NCBI GenBank assembly: GCA_050948905.1
Contig: JBMNES010000001.1
Span: 1,364,001-1,428,000, forward strand
Source: DTKD01 sp050948905
GTDB taxonomy: Bacteria; Armatimonadota; UBA5829
Reading direction: 5' to 3'
Length of the DNA stretch: 64,000 nt
Shown piece after piece: positions 53,844-63,263 of the stretch. How positions within the stretch are numbered: position 1 is the stretch's first letter; the number at the start of each line of letters is the position of its first letter. The position numbers and the translations under genes were made by a program. A model generated the notes under the pieces. The model saw nothing but the letters and a program-made list of their open reading frames with translations, was not told the origin of the DNA and searched no databases.

Positions 53844-55238
53844 CTAGTTCCCGCCTTCACTTTCCGAAAGCAGCTTAATGGCTTCCTTCATTTGTGCGTC
53901 GCTGGCATTAACTGGCACGTCCACCGGCACTCCCTTGAGATTATAATCATTGCCCTTACCGGTCACATATTTGCCTGTCGACATCACTATCGCCGATCCA
54001 TCGGCCAGATCGATCATAGTAGAATCCACAAAATTGCCGAAAGTCTTCTCACCGACCAGCTTTGCAATTCCGTTATCCTTAAGCGCTGCCGCCAGTATTT
54101 CAGGAGCTTTTGTGGTCGATCCGTCTACCAGCAGCACAACCGGCCTGGTCCACGGCGCCGACTCCGCCGTCGGGATTCTTATAACATCCTTTCGGCCCCT
54201 TGATCTGATACGAAACGCCATTACCTTTCGCGGCGCAAACCAACTGGCGATATTATCCGCCGCCAAAATATCCCATCCAGTCGATCCCCTCAAGTCCACG
54301 ATCAAGCCAGCCAATTTCTCGTTTTGCAGCTTTTTCATCGCCGCGGAAAACTCGCTGGCCGTCTTATCGCCGAAAAAGCGCACCCGAATATAGCCGATGT
54401 TCCCGGCCATTACGATGGCGTCGTCCAGCGGCTTGACGGTTATTTCGCTCGGCTGAATAGTGATCGTCTTCGATTTCAGGGGAGGCTGTGCCGCCAGCGA
54501 GAGCTCAACCGGTTTCTTATCGTCGGACATCAGCATTTTCTCGGCATCGATTATGGCAATGCCGTCGTCGATACGCTTCTGCTCCGTATCGATCATCTTA
54601 AGAAGCTGAGGCCGCTCCATATTACGAACGTTTTCCTGCTTTATGGTATCGCTGAAGTGCTGATAGGGATCGAAAGGCAGCACATCTTTGCCGTTAATTG
54701 CCACAATCTCATCGCCAGGCTTCAGTCCGGCTCTGTCTGCAGGCCCACCCGGCAGCACAGTAGCGACAATAAGATGCTCCTCGCTGACTGTATCTTTGGT
54801 CTTATCTTTATCGGTGTTGGGTCTGATGGTCTGCCTTATGGCAGTCACCGCGCCGATACCATAAAACTTCCCCTCACGAGCCTCTCCCAAAAGCTTTCTA
54901 TGGTCAGGCTCGATAAAGCGCGTCTCCGGGTCGTTCAGTGAGGCCAGCATCCAGCGAATCGCCCCATACGACATTTTGCCTTCGTCTTTAACTGTGATCG
55001 GATCGACATAATGTTCCCGGAGGCTTCGCAACACACTATACAGGGTCTTAAGCGGGCGAATATCGGCGACTGTTAGGTCGAGCCTGCTGGAGGCGATCTG
55101 TGTTCCCTCGAATGGGGTTTCGGCTTTAAGGGCGAGCGCAGACTGAGCTCTGTCGCTCTTTACGCGCAGGCTCATACCCAGCCCAAAACACAGGACAACC
55201 AGCAGCACACAGACCCCTATTTTATGAATCCTTTGCAT
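53844..55238 (-). CDS. S41 peptidase-like protein, predicted catalytically dead
   Basis: 464 residues; N-terminal anchor (IGVCVLLVVLCFGLGMSL), PDZ segment (FYGIGAVTAIRQT...GDEIVAINGK), and an S41-like C-terminus aligned end to end with its neighbour. At the nucleophile position SSASASE of the paralog, this protein has STTKAPE (Lys377), and at the general-base position FGKG it has FGNF (Asn402). Both catalytic residues are lost while the fold-defining motifs (DLRGSTG, VDGST, LVGEKTFG) remain. It may hold substrate for, or regulate, the active peptidase with which it is co-transcribed. Confidence 0.85.
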   Translation of the reverse strand: MQRIHKIGVCVLLVVLCFGLGMSLRVKSDRAQSALALKAETPFEGTQIASSRLDLTVADIRPLKTLYSVLRSLREHYVDPITVKDEGKMSYGAIRWMLASLNDPETRFIEPDHRKLLGEAREGKFYGIGAVTAIRQTIRPNTDKDKTKDTVSEEHLIVATVLPGGPADRAGLKPGDEIVAINGKDVLPFDPYQHFSDTIKQENVRNMERPQLLKMIDTEQKRIDDGIAIIDAEKMLMSDDKKPVELSLAAQPPLKSKTITIQPSEITVKPLDDAIVMAGNIGYIRVRFFGDKTASEFSAAMKKLQNEKLAGLIVDLRGSTGWDILAADNIASWFAPRKVMAFRIRSRGRKDVIRIPTAESAPWTRPVVLLVDGSTTKAPEILAAALKDNGIAKLVGEKTFGNFVDSTMIDLADGSAIVMSTGKYVTGKGNDYNLKGVPVDVPVNASDAQMKEAIKLLSESEGGN

Positions 55239-55480
55239 TGATCCCTCATATTAAAATCGCCGGCACCACAGCGCCGGCGCGTATGGACAATAGATCGCAA
55301 AAACAACGGCATATCCAAGACCACTGCCGCTCAAATTATACCACACCCAAACCCCGGTGCAAAATCTCACGACCAATCTTGGCTCGAATATCTACCGCTA
55401 AGACGATGCCAAAGCGGCGTTTGTTCAAAACTGAACTTGCATTACAATTATAATAACGCTACAATTCCGCAAAGGTGGTA

Positions 55481-57559
55481 ATGCTTATGTATATAATCTT
55501 ATTTGTCGCTATGTTTATCGCGGCTCTCGTGCCAAATGCCGATGCCGCAGTCGCCAATAATAAAGAGACGCAGCCTCTTTATACAACTTTCCAGACAGGT
55601 GGCGGATATCAACCTGACCACGATATTAAAACCGACGCCGTGATCTGCTACTCCGATGACGCCGAGCGTATAAAAAGCTGGGCGGACAACGGATATTACG
55701 TGCAGACTATGTACGGCTTTCGCACCGGCGAAGATTATATCAAGGACCACGCCTATGAGGGCCAGACTGGTAGGGATGGCGTCATAGTCACCTGCGGCCC
55801 CGGCAGCTATTATATGGTTCCCACCAAAAGCCGAATTGAAGCGGCTGTGCGGTTTTTCGACAACGCCATAGATCGCGGTTCGTTGGCCGTTTGTCCGGAG
55901 GAGCCGGAGTTTTTCACCTTTGCGGGCTACTCCGATTCGTTCAAAAAGGCCTGGCAGGAATACTACAAAGAGCCCTGGCAGGATCAGGAAAGCTCAATTG
56001 AGGCGCGTTGGAAGTCCGAGCGGCTGAAGGCCAAAATGGAATATGATATGGTCAAAGCCATTGTGGATGCCGCCGCCGCGAAAAAACGCAGCGTCCGCAG
56101 GATGGTGGCCTGCCACAGCGCGGTGAACTACTACGGCTGGAACATCGTCTACCCGCATTATGAGTGTATGATGCTGCCTAACTTGCAGGAAATAATCGGC
56201 CAGGTGTGGACGGGCACAGCCAGAACGCCGAACAAATACGAAGGCAAGGTCGAGGAGCGCACTTTCGAGACTGCATTCCTGGAATATTCCAATCTATACA
56301 ACCTTGCACGTGAGACCGGCAAGAAAATGTGGTTTTTGATGGACCCGCTGGAGGATAATCAGGACCGCACTATGGAGGACTATCACTCAAACTACGAAAA
56401 AACCCTGGTCGCATCCCTGTTATTCCCGGAGGTCGACGCTTATGAGGTTATGCCGTGGCCAAACCGCATCTACGGCCGCATCCCGGGGGAGTTCGCGACG
56501 CAGATCAGCTCGATAATCAACACGCTACAGGATATGCACAATCAAAAAACTGTGCAATACGATATGGGAACTCGTGGGATCGCCACTTTTGTCGCCGATT
56601 CGATGGCCTGGCAGCGGGCCACTCCCCAGCCAAGCAACTACGACAGCTTCTGGGGTATGACGCTGCCTCTGGTATATAAGGGAATCCCGATCCAGGTGGC
56701 TCAGCTTGAGCGGGTAGTCGAAAAAGACTATCTCAAACCATACAAGGTCCTGCTTCTCACATTCGATCTTATGAAGCCCATGAAACCAGAGATCAACGCG
56801 GCCCTGGCCGAATGGGTCAAGGCGGGAGGAGTTCTGGTGTTGTTCGGAGGTGAGGATCCTTACAACGCGCTTCCGGAATGGTGGACGAAAAGAGGAATCG
56901 CGTCGCCGACTGCGGATTTGCTGGCAAGGCTGGAAGACCCAGGCAAGGGCAAGGTCATAGCAATAAAAGAAGCCCCTGCAGTCTACGCCGAATCCGCTGC
57001 AGGAGCGGATAAACTGCGCAGCGTAGTCAAATCGGCGTGTGAGGCTGCCTCTTTGGAATATAAAGAGAACAACGCCCTGGGAATCAGAAGAGGCGACTAC
57101 GTTGCTGTTCGCGTATTCAGCGGCCAGAAGAAACTGACCGGTTCTTATATCAATATTCTTGATCCGAAGCTGCCGGTAGTAATCGATCCGGTGATTCCAG
57201 CCGGCAAGTGCGCTCTTTACAAGGATGTCAGCGATCAACTCGGCGGACAGGTCAAGATACTGCACTCCTCGTGCAGGGTAGACAACGTAATAATGCAGGG
57301 CCAGACAGCGAACATTCTTCTCAGCGGCCCGCAGGATACACGTGGAGTCGTTCGGGTCTTTACGCCTATGGGATGTTTCAACGACATCGCATCCATTTCG
57401 CTTGATGGCAAGAAGATCGACCTAAAAGAGCTATCCACATCCGGGGCCACCTCTGATGAGTCGAATAACGATCTCAAGATTCAGTATGATGGCACTACAA
57501 GCCTGATCAGTTTCAACAACAAACCCGAATCAGTTACGCTTTCTATAGTTTGGAGGTAA
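55481..57559 (+). CDS. Secreted hydrolase-like protein with GATase-like C-terminal region
   Basis: 692 residues from the ATG at 55481 (AAAGG 5 bases upstream; GTG at 55475 and ATG at 55487 are alternatives). Signal peptide MYIILFVAMFIAALVPNADA. The N-terminal half is barrel-like (DAVICYSDDAERIKSWADNG, KRSVRRMVACHSAVNYYGWN, GKKMWFLMDPLEDNQ). Near 420-470 there is a GATase/trimerisation-type segment (YKVLLLTFDLMKPMKPEINA, VKAGGVLVLFGGEDP). Not assigned to a named family. It is followed after 8 bases by a Gfo/Idh/MocA gene, suggesting sugar breakdown. Confidence 0.65.
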   Translation: MLMYIILFVAMFIAALVPNADAAVANNKETQPLYTTFQTGGGYQPDHDIKTDAVICYSDDAERIKSWADNGYYVQTMYGFRTGEDYIKDHAYEGQTGRDGVIVTCGPGSYYMVPTKSRIEAAVRFFDNAIDRGSLAVCPEEPEFFTFAGYSDSFKKAWQEYYKEPWQDQESSIEARWKSERLKAKMEYDMVKAIVDAAAAKKRSVRRMVACHSAVNYYGWNIVYPHYECMMLPNLQEIIGQVWTGTARTPNKYEGKVEERTFETAFLEYSNLYNLARETGKKMWFLMDPLEDNQDRTMEDYHSNYEKTLVASLLFPEVDAYEVMPWPNRIYGRIPGEFATQISSIINTLQDMHNQKTVQYDMGTRGIATFVADSMAWQRATPQPSNYDSFWGMTLPLVYKGIPIQVAQLERVVEKDYLKPYKVLLLTFDLMKPMKPEINAALAEWVKAGGVLVLFGGEDPYNALPEWWTKRGIASPTADLLARLEDPGKGKVIAIKEAPAVYAESAAGADKLRSVVKSACEAASLEYKENNALGIRRGDYVAVRVFSGQKKLTGSYINILDPKLPVVIDPVIPAGKCALYKDVSDQLGGQVKILHSSCRVDNVIMQGQTANILLSGPQDTRGVVRVFTPMGCFNDIASISLDGKKIDLKELSTSGATSDESNNDLKIQYDGTTSLISFNNKPESVTLSIVWR

Positions 57560-57567
57560 TAGGGCAG

Positions 57568-58641
57568 ATGTCTATCAAAGTCGGAGTAGTGGGCGCGGGA
57601 ATATTCGGCGTAAACCATCTCAACGCGTTCAGGCAGTTATCTTATCTCGGTGTGGCGGAGCTTGGGGCAGTCGCTGAGATCAACGAGGAGCGCGCGAAAT
57701 GGGTCGAGGATAATTATGGCTGCCCGGTTTATCGCGACTACAATGAGATGTTTGCCGATAAGAGCATCGACGCAGTCACGGTCGTAACCCCGGATCACCT
57801 TCACAAGCCGATCACCGTGGCGGCTGCGGAGGCCGGCAAGCACGTGCTGGTCGAAAAGCCGCTGGATGTTACGGTAGAGGGCTGCCAGGCGATGGTGGAT
57901 GCCGCGAAAAAAGCCAATGTCCTGCTTCAGGTAGACTTCCACAAGCGTTATGATCCGGAGCATATGGCGATGGAGCGCCGAGTGGCGGCTGGTGAGTTCG
58001 GCAAGGTCCTGTATGGCTCGATATGCATGGAGGATCGAATCGAGGTCCCAAGCGAGTGGCTTGCCCGTTGGGCGCCATCTTCCAGCCCGGCGTGGTTCCT
58101 CGGCACGCATTTTTACGATTTGGTGAGATGGATCATCAAGTCCAACGCCAAAACCGTCTTTGCCAGGGGACACAGAGGTCTGCTGCGCGATGAATACAAC
58201 GTGGACACCTGGGATGCGATCAACGCCACGGTGGAATTCGAAAACGGCGCCGTGTTCACATTCGCCACAAGCTGGATTCTGCCGAAGTCATTCGAGGCTA
58301 TCGTCAATCAAGAGATACGTCTGGTCGGAACCAAAGGCGTCTGGGAAATCGACAGCCAATACCGCGGATCACGCTCCTGCATGGTCGATGAGGGCATGCG
58401 CACCTGGAACAATAACTTCACCCGCGAGTCCGTCGACAAACAGGGCCGAACGATTTATAAGGGCTATGGCATAGAATCCATCGAGGATTTTGCCTACAAC
58501 GTCCAGGCAATAAAGCAGGGCGCGACAATCGAGAGCCTGCAGGGCACATACCCATCAGGCGAAGACGGCCTGCAGGTCACAAAAATAGGTGTAGCCGTCC
58601 ACGAGAGCATAAAAACCGGCAAGGTGATCGAGTTGGCATAG
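57568..58641 (+). CDS. Gfo/Idh/MocA family oxidoreductase
   Basis: 357 residues from the ATG at 57568. The Rossmann motif GAGIFG, the DHLHKPITVAAAEAGKHVLV strand-helix and the active-site EKPLDVT with its conserved Lys are present. Oxidises a sugar or cyclitol with NAD(P). GGAGG lies 11 bases upstream, inside the 3' end of the previous gene, so the two are coupled. Substrate unknown. Confidence 0.88.
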   Translation: MSIKVGVVGAGIFGVNHLNAFRQLSYLGVAELGAVAEINEERAKWVEDNYGCPVYRDYNEMFADKSIDAVTVVTPDHLHKPITVAAAEAGKHVLVEKPLDVTVEGCQAMVDAAKKANVLLQVDFHKRYDPEHMAMERRVAAGEFGKVLYGSICMEDRIEVPSEWLARWAPSSSPAWFLGTHFYDLVRWIIKSNAKTVFARGHRGLLRDEYNVDTWDAINATVEFENGAVFTFATSWILPKSFEAIVNQEIRLVGTKGVWEIDSQYRGSRSCMVDEGMRTWNNNFTRESVDKQGRTIYKGYGIESIEDFAYNVQAIKQGATIESLQGTYPSGEDGLQVTKIGVAVHESIKTGKVIELA

Positions 58642-58659
58642 GCGTTTCTAACAGCCGTC

Positions 58660-58858
58660 ACTTCGAGCGCCCGATGTCATTTCGAGCGCTCCCAACCCTG
58701 TCATCCTGCGCGAAGTCGCAGGATCTGGTCACAAGTCCATCTATTCCCGTGGATTCCGCGACTACGCGCGGAATGACTATATGCATCAGTGATCTTCAAA
58801 GATGGGTGGCTATTTGGATGGATGGCATAGATGGGTGGCGATCTCCGAATCGCCACCC
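58660..58858. repeat. Half and full hairpin repeats
   Basis: Two half copies (GTCACTTCGAGCGC and GTCATTTCGAGCGC, about 58660-58692), a full GTCATCC...GGATC hairpin (58700-58725), a reversed GTCATTCC...GGAATCCACGG hairpin (58743-58777), and the GGGTGGCGAT/ATCGCCACCC hairpin (58833-58858). No gene in 58642-58887. Confidence 0.8.
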
Positions 58859-58887
58859 CATAACCAAAAATTGCCGGAAAAACAGTC

Positions 58888-60921
58888 CTACTTGCTCGGC
58901 CTTTTGACCTCGACCACCGCTGCGTCTCTCGCAAGTACAGTGACCCTCTCAGGCTTATCCATGCCGGCGGTTATGAACTCCACCCTGTGCGGCTCATCGG
59001 TCATATTCGACAAGGCAACGGCAATAGAACCATCCTCCGCTTCCCACGCGCTGCCAAATACGCTGGGCAAATCCAGGGTATACTCTCCTCCAAATGGATG
59101 CGCCGCGGTGAACTTCACCCTAGGGTTATCCCCCTTAACATCCACCAGGCCAAGCAGCCGACCCTCCAGCAGATACTTGTGCGCCTTACCCCTGCATCTA
59201 GCAAGGTTGCGCACGAACTCTCGCTCTTTCTCCGCTTCGGGCTGCATCAACTGTATCGCCAGCACCCAGCCTATCTGAGCGCCGAATATGAACTCCCGCG
59301 CCATCTTTGCCCTGAACGGAGTCGAGGCAGCGATATCGTCTTTGCCGATATACTGAAACCCGAATGTGATCGTCCTGCCAGAGTAAACCGCCGGAAACAA
59401 CGGTATTACGTTCGAATATGAATTGCACGGCGAGTTTACCAACAAAAGGGCATCGAATTTGTCGATGAAGCACTCGATGTTTTCTTCCGTGGTGAACATC
59501 CTGCCCTTGGGCAGCTTCGCCCTGGCTTTATCCAGCAGCTTGCGATATCCGTCCACCCAGAAAGTCCCACCTCCCAATGGGTGGCCGTGGTTTTTGTCAT
59601 AGCACAAATAGGCGTGAGCACAGCCGATCTGGTCGATATAAACTCCATCCACCCCACACTCATTCGTCAATCTTTCTGTAAGATAAGCCACCTTATCCTG
59701 CCACGCTGTGGTATACGGACACATTGCGTTCAGGGGCACTTGCGAGCCATATACCTCCGTATACGGCTCCCCGTTTTCCTGCCGGGCCGCCGATTTCGAG
59801 AGTCCTTCCTCGTTCCAGCCTTTCGAATTGGGGTCGACTATGCGGCCGTTGATATACGGCATCACGTGAAATCCCATCGACTGGAGTTCCTTCACGCCCT
59901 CGGCAAATCCGGGTCGGGTGGGGAAGTAGTCCGGATATAGCGTGTCATAGGGAATCTCGTGCCATTTATACCAGTGCAGCGAGGTCGGCACGTCGAAGTA
60001 TTCACGAGCCTGCTTGCAGACATCGGCGATGCCCTCGTAGTCGAACTCCACCCTCAGCCACATATCCGTGTCTTTAAGCCACTGCGGAATAGGTCGTTCG
60101 GAGATCTTGCCGGCTTTGCTCCACGGAGCAGTCAGCGCCCATTCTCTATATAATTGTGCAGCCTCATACCAGCCGCCATTTACGACTCCCACCGCAGCTT
60201 CATACGGCAGCTTATACTCTCCCCCGCCTTTCTCCGCCTGCCCTGGCCAGTTCTCGCACGTATATGAAACGGCGTCATCATTGGCGTTTACTAAATAGAC
60301 TTTGTGGTTCGCCTTCGGGTCGTGAGCGCCGAGATACAACACATCTCGATCCCCATAAAACGCCAGAAACTGCATCGCTGCGCTCAACGATGGATAAGTG
60401 GCGTGGTACGTCATACCCGGGGTCATATTGTACTCTATCCCCCAGCAGGTCGGCGCAGCCAACTTTTTGCCAAGCTCACTGGAGATAGTCGGCAAAATAG
60501 GGAAATCACAGCGCTTCATTTTGCTGTCGTCCGGTAACTTGACCTTTATCGACCAATAAGATACCGAACTGTTTTTGGGAGCACGAATTGTGGCCACAAC
60601 CTCCATCTGCTCCACCCGCCAGGTCAAATCCAGTTTATTCGACTCGGATTTCGCACCGACGAACTCAGCATCCGTGCTGGCAATCTCTTTCACGCTGCCG
60701 TCGTCGGCGATTAAAACGACCCTCCAAAGCAGGTCTGTCGGTTGGGCGACAAAGTTCTGCCCATCAGACATACTAATCGTCGACAGCACGGCCTTCTCTT
60801 TAGAGCAATCGAACGCCACCTTAAGTTTGCCTGTATCCAACGTGCCATCAGACGGCGTATCAGCCATAGCAGCCGAGCAAAAAATGAGAAGAACTAGAGC
60901 AAGTACAATGAACAAAGTCAT
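58888..60921 (-). CDS. Secreted TIM-barrel protein of DUF6259-type hydrolase family
   Basis: 677 residues from the ATG at 60921, with GAGGTG 8 bases upstream. Signal peptide TLFIVLALVLLIFCSAAMAD. An N-terminal beta-sandwich (to about 260) is followed by a barrel with DMWLRVEFDYEGIADVCKQA, MGFHVMPYINGRIVDPNSKG, ECGVDGVYIDQIGCAHAYLC (candidate catalytic Asp) and PKGRMFTTEENIECFIDKFD, and then a beta-rich end. Likely a glycoside hydrolase on a plant or algal glycan; substrate unknown. Confidence 0.72.
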   Translation of the reverse strand: MTLFIVLALVLLIFCSAAMADTPSDGTLDTGKLKVAFDCSKEKAVLSTISMSDGQNFVAQPTDLLWRVVLIADDGSVKEIASTDAEFVGAKSESNKLDLTWRVEQMEVVATIRAPKNSSVSYWSIKVKLPDDSKMKRCDFPILPTISSELGKKLAAPTCWGIEYNMTPGMTYHATYPSLSAAMQFLAFYGDRDVLYLGAHDPKANHKVYLVNANDDAVSYTCENWPGQAEKGGGEYKLPYEAAVGVVNGGWYEAAQLYREWALTAPWSKAGKISERPIPQWLKDTDMWLRVEFDYEGIADVCKQAREYFDVPTSLHWYKWHEIPYDTLYPDYFPTRPGFAEGVKELQSMGFHVMPYINGRIVDPNSKGWNEEGLSKSAARQENGEPYTEVYGSQVPLNAMCPYTTAWQDKVAYLTERLTNECGVDGVYIDQIGCAHAYLCYDKNHGHPLGGGTFWVDGYRKLLDKARAKLPKGRMFTTEENIECFIDKFDALLLVNSPCNSYSNVIPLFPAVYSGRTITFGFQYIGKDDIAASTPFRAKMAREFIFGAQIGWVLAIQLMQPEAEKEREFVRNLARCRGKAHKYLLEGRLLGLVDVKGDNPRVKFTAAHPFGGEYTLDLPSVFGSAWEAEDGSIAVALSNMTDEPHRVEFITAGMDKPERVTVLARDAAVVEVKRPSK

Positions 60922-61143
60922 CTTCACACCTCACGTGAAATGCTGAGCAAATGATAGCATAGATGCTGCATAAAATGGCGGGCAGGGGCAGATTTATTGT
61001 GTATCAATATCGTCGGCGTCTTCAATAATGTCATTCTGCGCCCCAAAATAGTTACGGATACTTTGTGCAGCTATAACGTCTAACATTCATGGTAGACTAA
61101 GTATATACCAGGCGCCCTTGAAGCGCCGGAACGGGGGCATATT

Positions 61144-61998
61144 ATGAGAAACACTCCTATGAGATTAATAGCGGCGTCAATAATGGCCTTGTTTATAGCC
61201 GGCGCAGCCCTTGCGCAGGGGCCCTTTGGCGTGGGATCATCGCAGTTTCGGGACGAAAACAAATACACATTCGAGCTGATTCAGACTATGAATCAGATCG
61301 ACGCTATGAACCGGGACCCAAGGTCTGGTTTCGACCGAACTCAGGCCAAGCAGGTGCTTTCTGTCGTCAACCCGCTGAGAAAACAGTCAAAACTGACACA
61401 AAAGCAGGCCCAGCAAGCCATCAGCAAGCTCAAACCGGTTATATCAACCAGCAAAGCAGTCGCCTGGCAGAAGAGCCAGAGAGCTAATCAGACATACCGG
61501 CCGGGTGATTCCTACAGGCCAGACAGGACCGGCAGAACGGAAAGGGACAACAAATCCGATACACAACGTAAAGCTGGTCAGCCGAATAGAGATTACCGAC
61601 CTGACTCACAGCGAAAACCGGAGCAACCCGGTAAAGACTACCGACCGGATTCGCAGAGAAAACCAACACAACCTGGCAAAGACTACCGGCCTGACTCGCA
61701 GCGCAGATCTGATGCCAGAGGCATATATCGTCCCGATTTCAAACCGGAGCAGATGAAAGACTTCAACCCGTTTTACGATAAGAAAAGCAGGGGCGATTCG
61801 TGGCAGGAGCGGCAGACGCAAAGAATGAGCGAAATCATCAGCGATATAGAGAAAACTTCCAGGGGTCAGAAGCTCTCGCCGCGTTCGCGATCCAGCTTCC
61901 GGCCGGGTATAACCCAGCCGGCAGGCAGGCAGGCTCCACGCAATTCGAAGCCGAATGAGAAATACGTCCCCAGCGGAAAAACTCCTGTCAAGAAATGA
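61144..61998 (+). CDS. Secreted low-complexity protein with 15-residue repeats
   Basis: 284 residues; signal peptide MRLIAASIMALFIAGAALAQ. A helical part (YTFELIQTMNQIDAMNR, LTQKQAQQAISKLKPV) precedes three DYRPDSQRKPxQPGK units at 150-194 (bases 61591-61725), then a basic, Ser/Arg/Pro-rich tail. Very rich in Arg, Gln, Pro and Lys and probably disordered; could bind cell-wall polymers or nucleic acid. GGGGGC lies about 6 bases before the ATG. No family recognised. Confidence 0.6.
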   Translation: MRNTPMRLIAASIMALFIAGAALAQGPFGVGSSQFRDENKYTFELIQTMNQIDAMNRDPRSGFDRTQAKQVLSVVNPLRKQSKLTQKQAQQAISKLKPVISTSKAVAWQKSQRANQTYRPGDSYRPDRTGRTERDNKSDTQRKAGQPNRDYRPDSQRKPEQPGKDYRPDSQRKPTQPGKDYRPDSQRRSDARGIYRPDFKPEQMKDFNPFYDKKSRGDSWQERQTQRMSEIISDIEKTSRGQKLSPRSRSSFRPGITQPAGRQAPRNSKPNEKYVPSGKTPVKK

Positions 61999-62082
61999 CG
62001 CGAGTAGCGAACTAATGCAGTTGTGGCCGGGCATCAACCCGGCCACATAGTTTTTATGTGATTAGAAAGCATGCTAAAGGTG

Positions 62083-63078
62083 TCAGTCCACCTGCACCAC
62101 TTTTCCCGTCTCAAGTGACTCTATCCCCGCTGCTATCACCTTTTGCGCCGCCAGCCCATCGGCCCCTGAGCCGTCGATCTCCTCCGGCTTCGCGCCATCG
62201 ACGATCTGCTGCACAAAACAGTTAATTCGCTCGGCAAACGTATCGCTGAAATCGCGATACCCGCCGAATACCGGGTTGGTATACACCGATTTGACCAGGT
62301 CTCCCGCGGGATAAAGCGTCGCCTCTCGCCACATATCGTCGACTACAAATCGACCCTTGATTCCCGCCACCTCGCATCGCTCCATAGGGTGGCCGCGCTC
62401 TATATCGTAGCTGCTCGTAAGATGCCCGACAATGCCGTTTTTAAAGCGCATGTTAAACGAAGCAGTGGACCATATCTCCCGGCCCGTCGCCTTCATCGCA
62501 AAGCACTGCACAGCCTCCACATCCCCGCAAAAATGCCGCATCATATCAACAGAGTGCGGGTTCAGCGCCTTTAAGTGAAAATAAGGAGAGTCGAAAGTGT
62601 CCGGTCTGCCGATCCACAGAGCCATGTTAACGAACAGCAGTTCACCAATACGGCCTTCATCAAGCCAGCTTTTGGCCAGCCGCGCCGCAGGAGTAAATCG
62701 GTGATTGAAATCAATGCCGAAGCACCTGTTCTTCTCTTTCGCCACCCGAACCATCTCTGCGGCTTTGTCTATCTCATTGCAAATCGGCTTCTCACACAGC
62801 ACGTGACAGCCCGCGTTGAGCGCCTGTATAGTCGGCTCGTAGTGGTCGCTGGAGTACTCGAACCCACCAGTGGTAATGCTGCACAAATCAGGTTTCAATT
62901 CCCTCAGCATTTCATCTACGTCGATGAAATGCATCACCCCGAACCGCTGGCCTGCGCCTACCGCCCGATCTTCGAGCAGGTCGCATACTCCAACAAGCTC
63001 GACATTCGAATTCATCCGATAAATATCGGCATGCAGGTTCCCGATCGGCCCCATACCGATTACTGCTGTTTTAATCAT
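62083..63078 (-). CDS. Gfo/Idh/MocA family oxidoreductase
   Basis: 331 residues. Rossmann motif GMGPIGNLHAD at 8-18, then LNAGCHVLCEKPICNEIDKA with the catalytic Lys of the EKP motif, and a C-terminal barrel-like half (IVGHLTSSYDIERGHPMERC). NAD(P)-dependent dehydrogenase on an unknown sugar or cyclitol. It lies next to a sulfatase on the same strand, suggesting use of a sulfated glycan product. Confidence 0.88.
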   Translation of the reverse strand: MIKTAVIGMGPIGNLHADIYRMNSNVELVGVCDLLEDRAVGAGQRFGVMHFIDVDEMLRELKPDLCSITTGGFEYSSDHYEPTIQALNAGCHVLCEKPICNEIDKAAEMVRVAKEKNRCFGIDFNHRFTPAARLAKSWLDEGRIGELLFVNMALWIGRPDTFDSPYFHLKALNPHSVDMMRHFCGDVEAVQCFAMKATGREIWSTASFNMRFKNGIVGHLTSSYDIERGHPMERCEVAGIKGRFVVDDMWREATLYPAGDLVKSVYTNPVFGGYRDFSDTFAERINCFVQQIVDGAKPEEIDGSGADGLAAQKVIAAGIESLETGKVVQVD

Positions 63079-63106
63079 TTTATTTGCCTTGATTTATGCA
63101 ATTTAT

Positions 63107-63252
63107 GTCATCCCGCGAAGTCGCAGGATCACGCCCCAATCCCGTCATTTCGAGCGCAGCGAGTCGCAGGATGACGCCCAATCCCCGTCATTTCGAGCGC
63201 AGCGAGAAATCTGCTTTTTCCGGCTTTCGCTCTTTTCGCGTTTTCGCGTTTA
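63107..63252. repeat. Chimeric and full hairpin repeats plus TTTCGCG tract
   Basis: A short GTCATCCCGCGAAG...GGATC hairpin (63107-63130); a chimera at 63144-63175 with the left half of the GTCATTTCGAG family and the right half of the GTCATCC family; a full GTCATTTCGAG hairpin (63187-63219); and CTTTCGCTC...TTTCGCGTTT (63217-63252). Confidence 0.8.
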
Positions 63253-63263
63253 CATTCCCGCGC

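Noticed and set aside
55412..55440. A second SOS box at GTTCA-N4-TGAAC upstream of 55481
   Set aside because: The half-sites are in the opposite orientation to CGAAC-N4-GTTCG.
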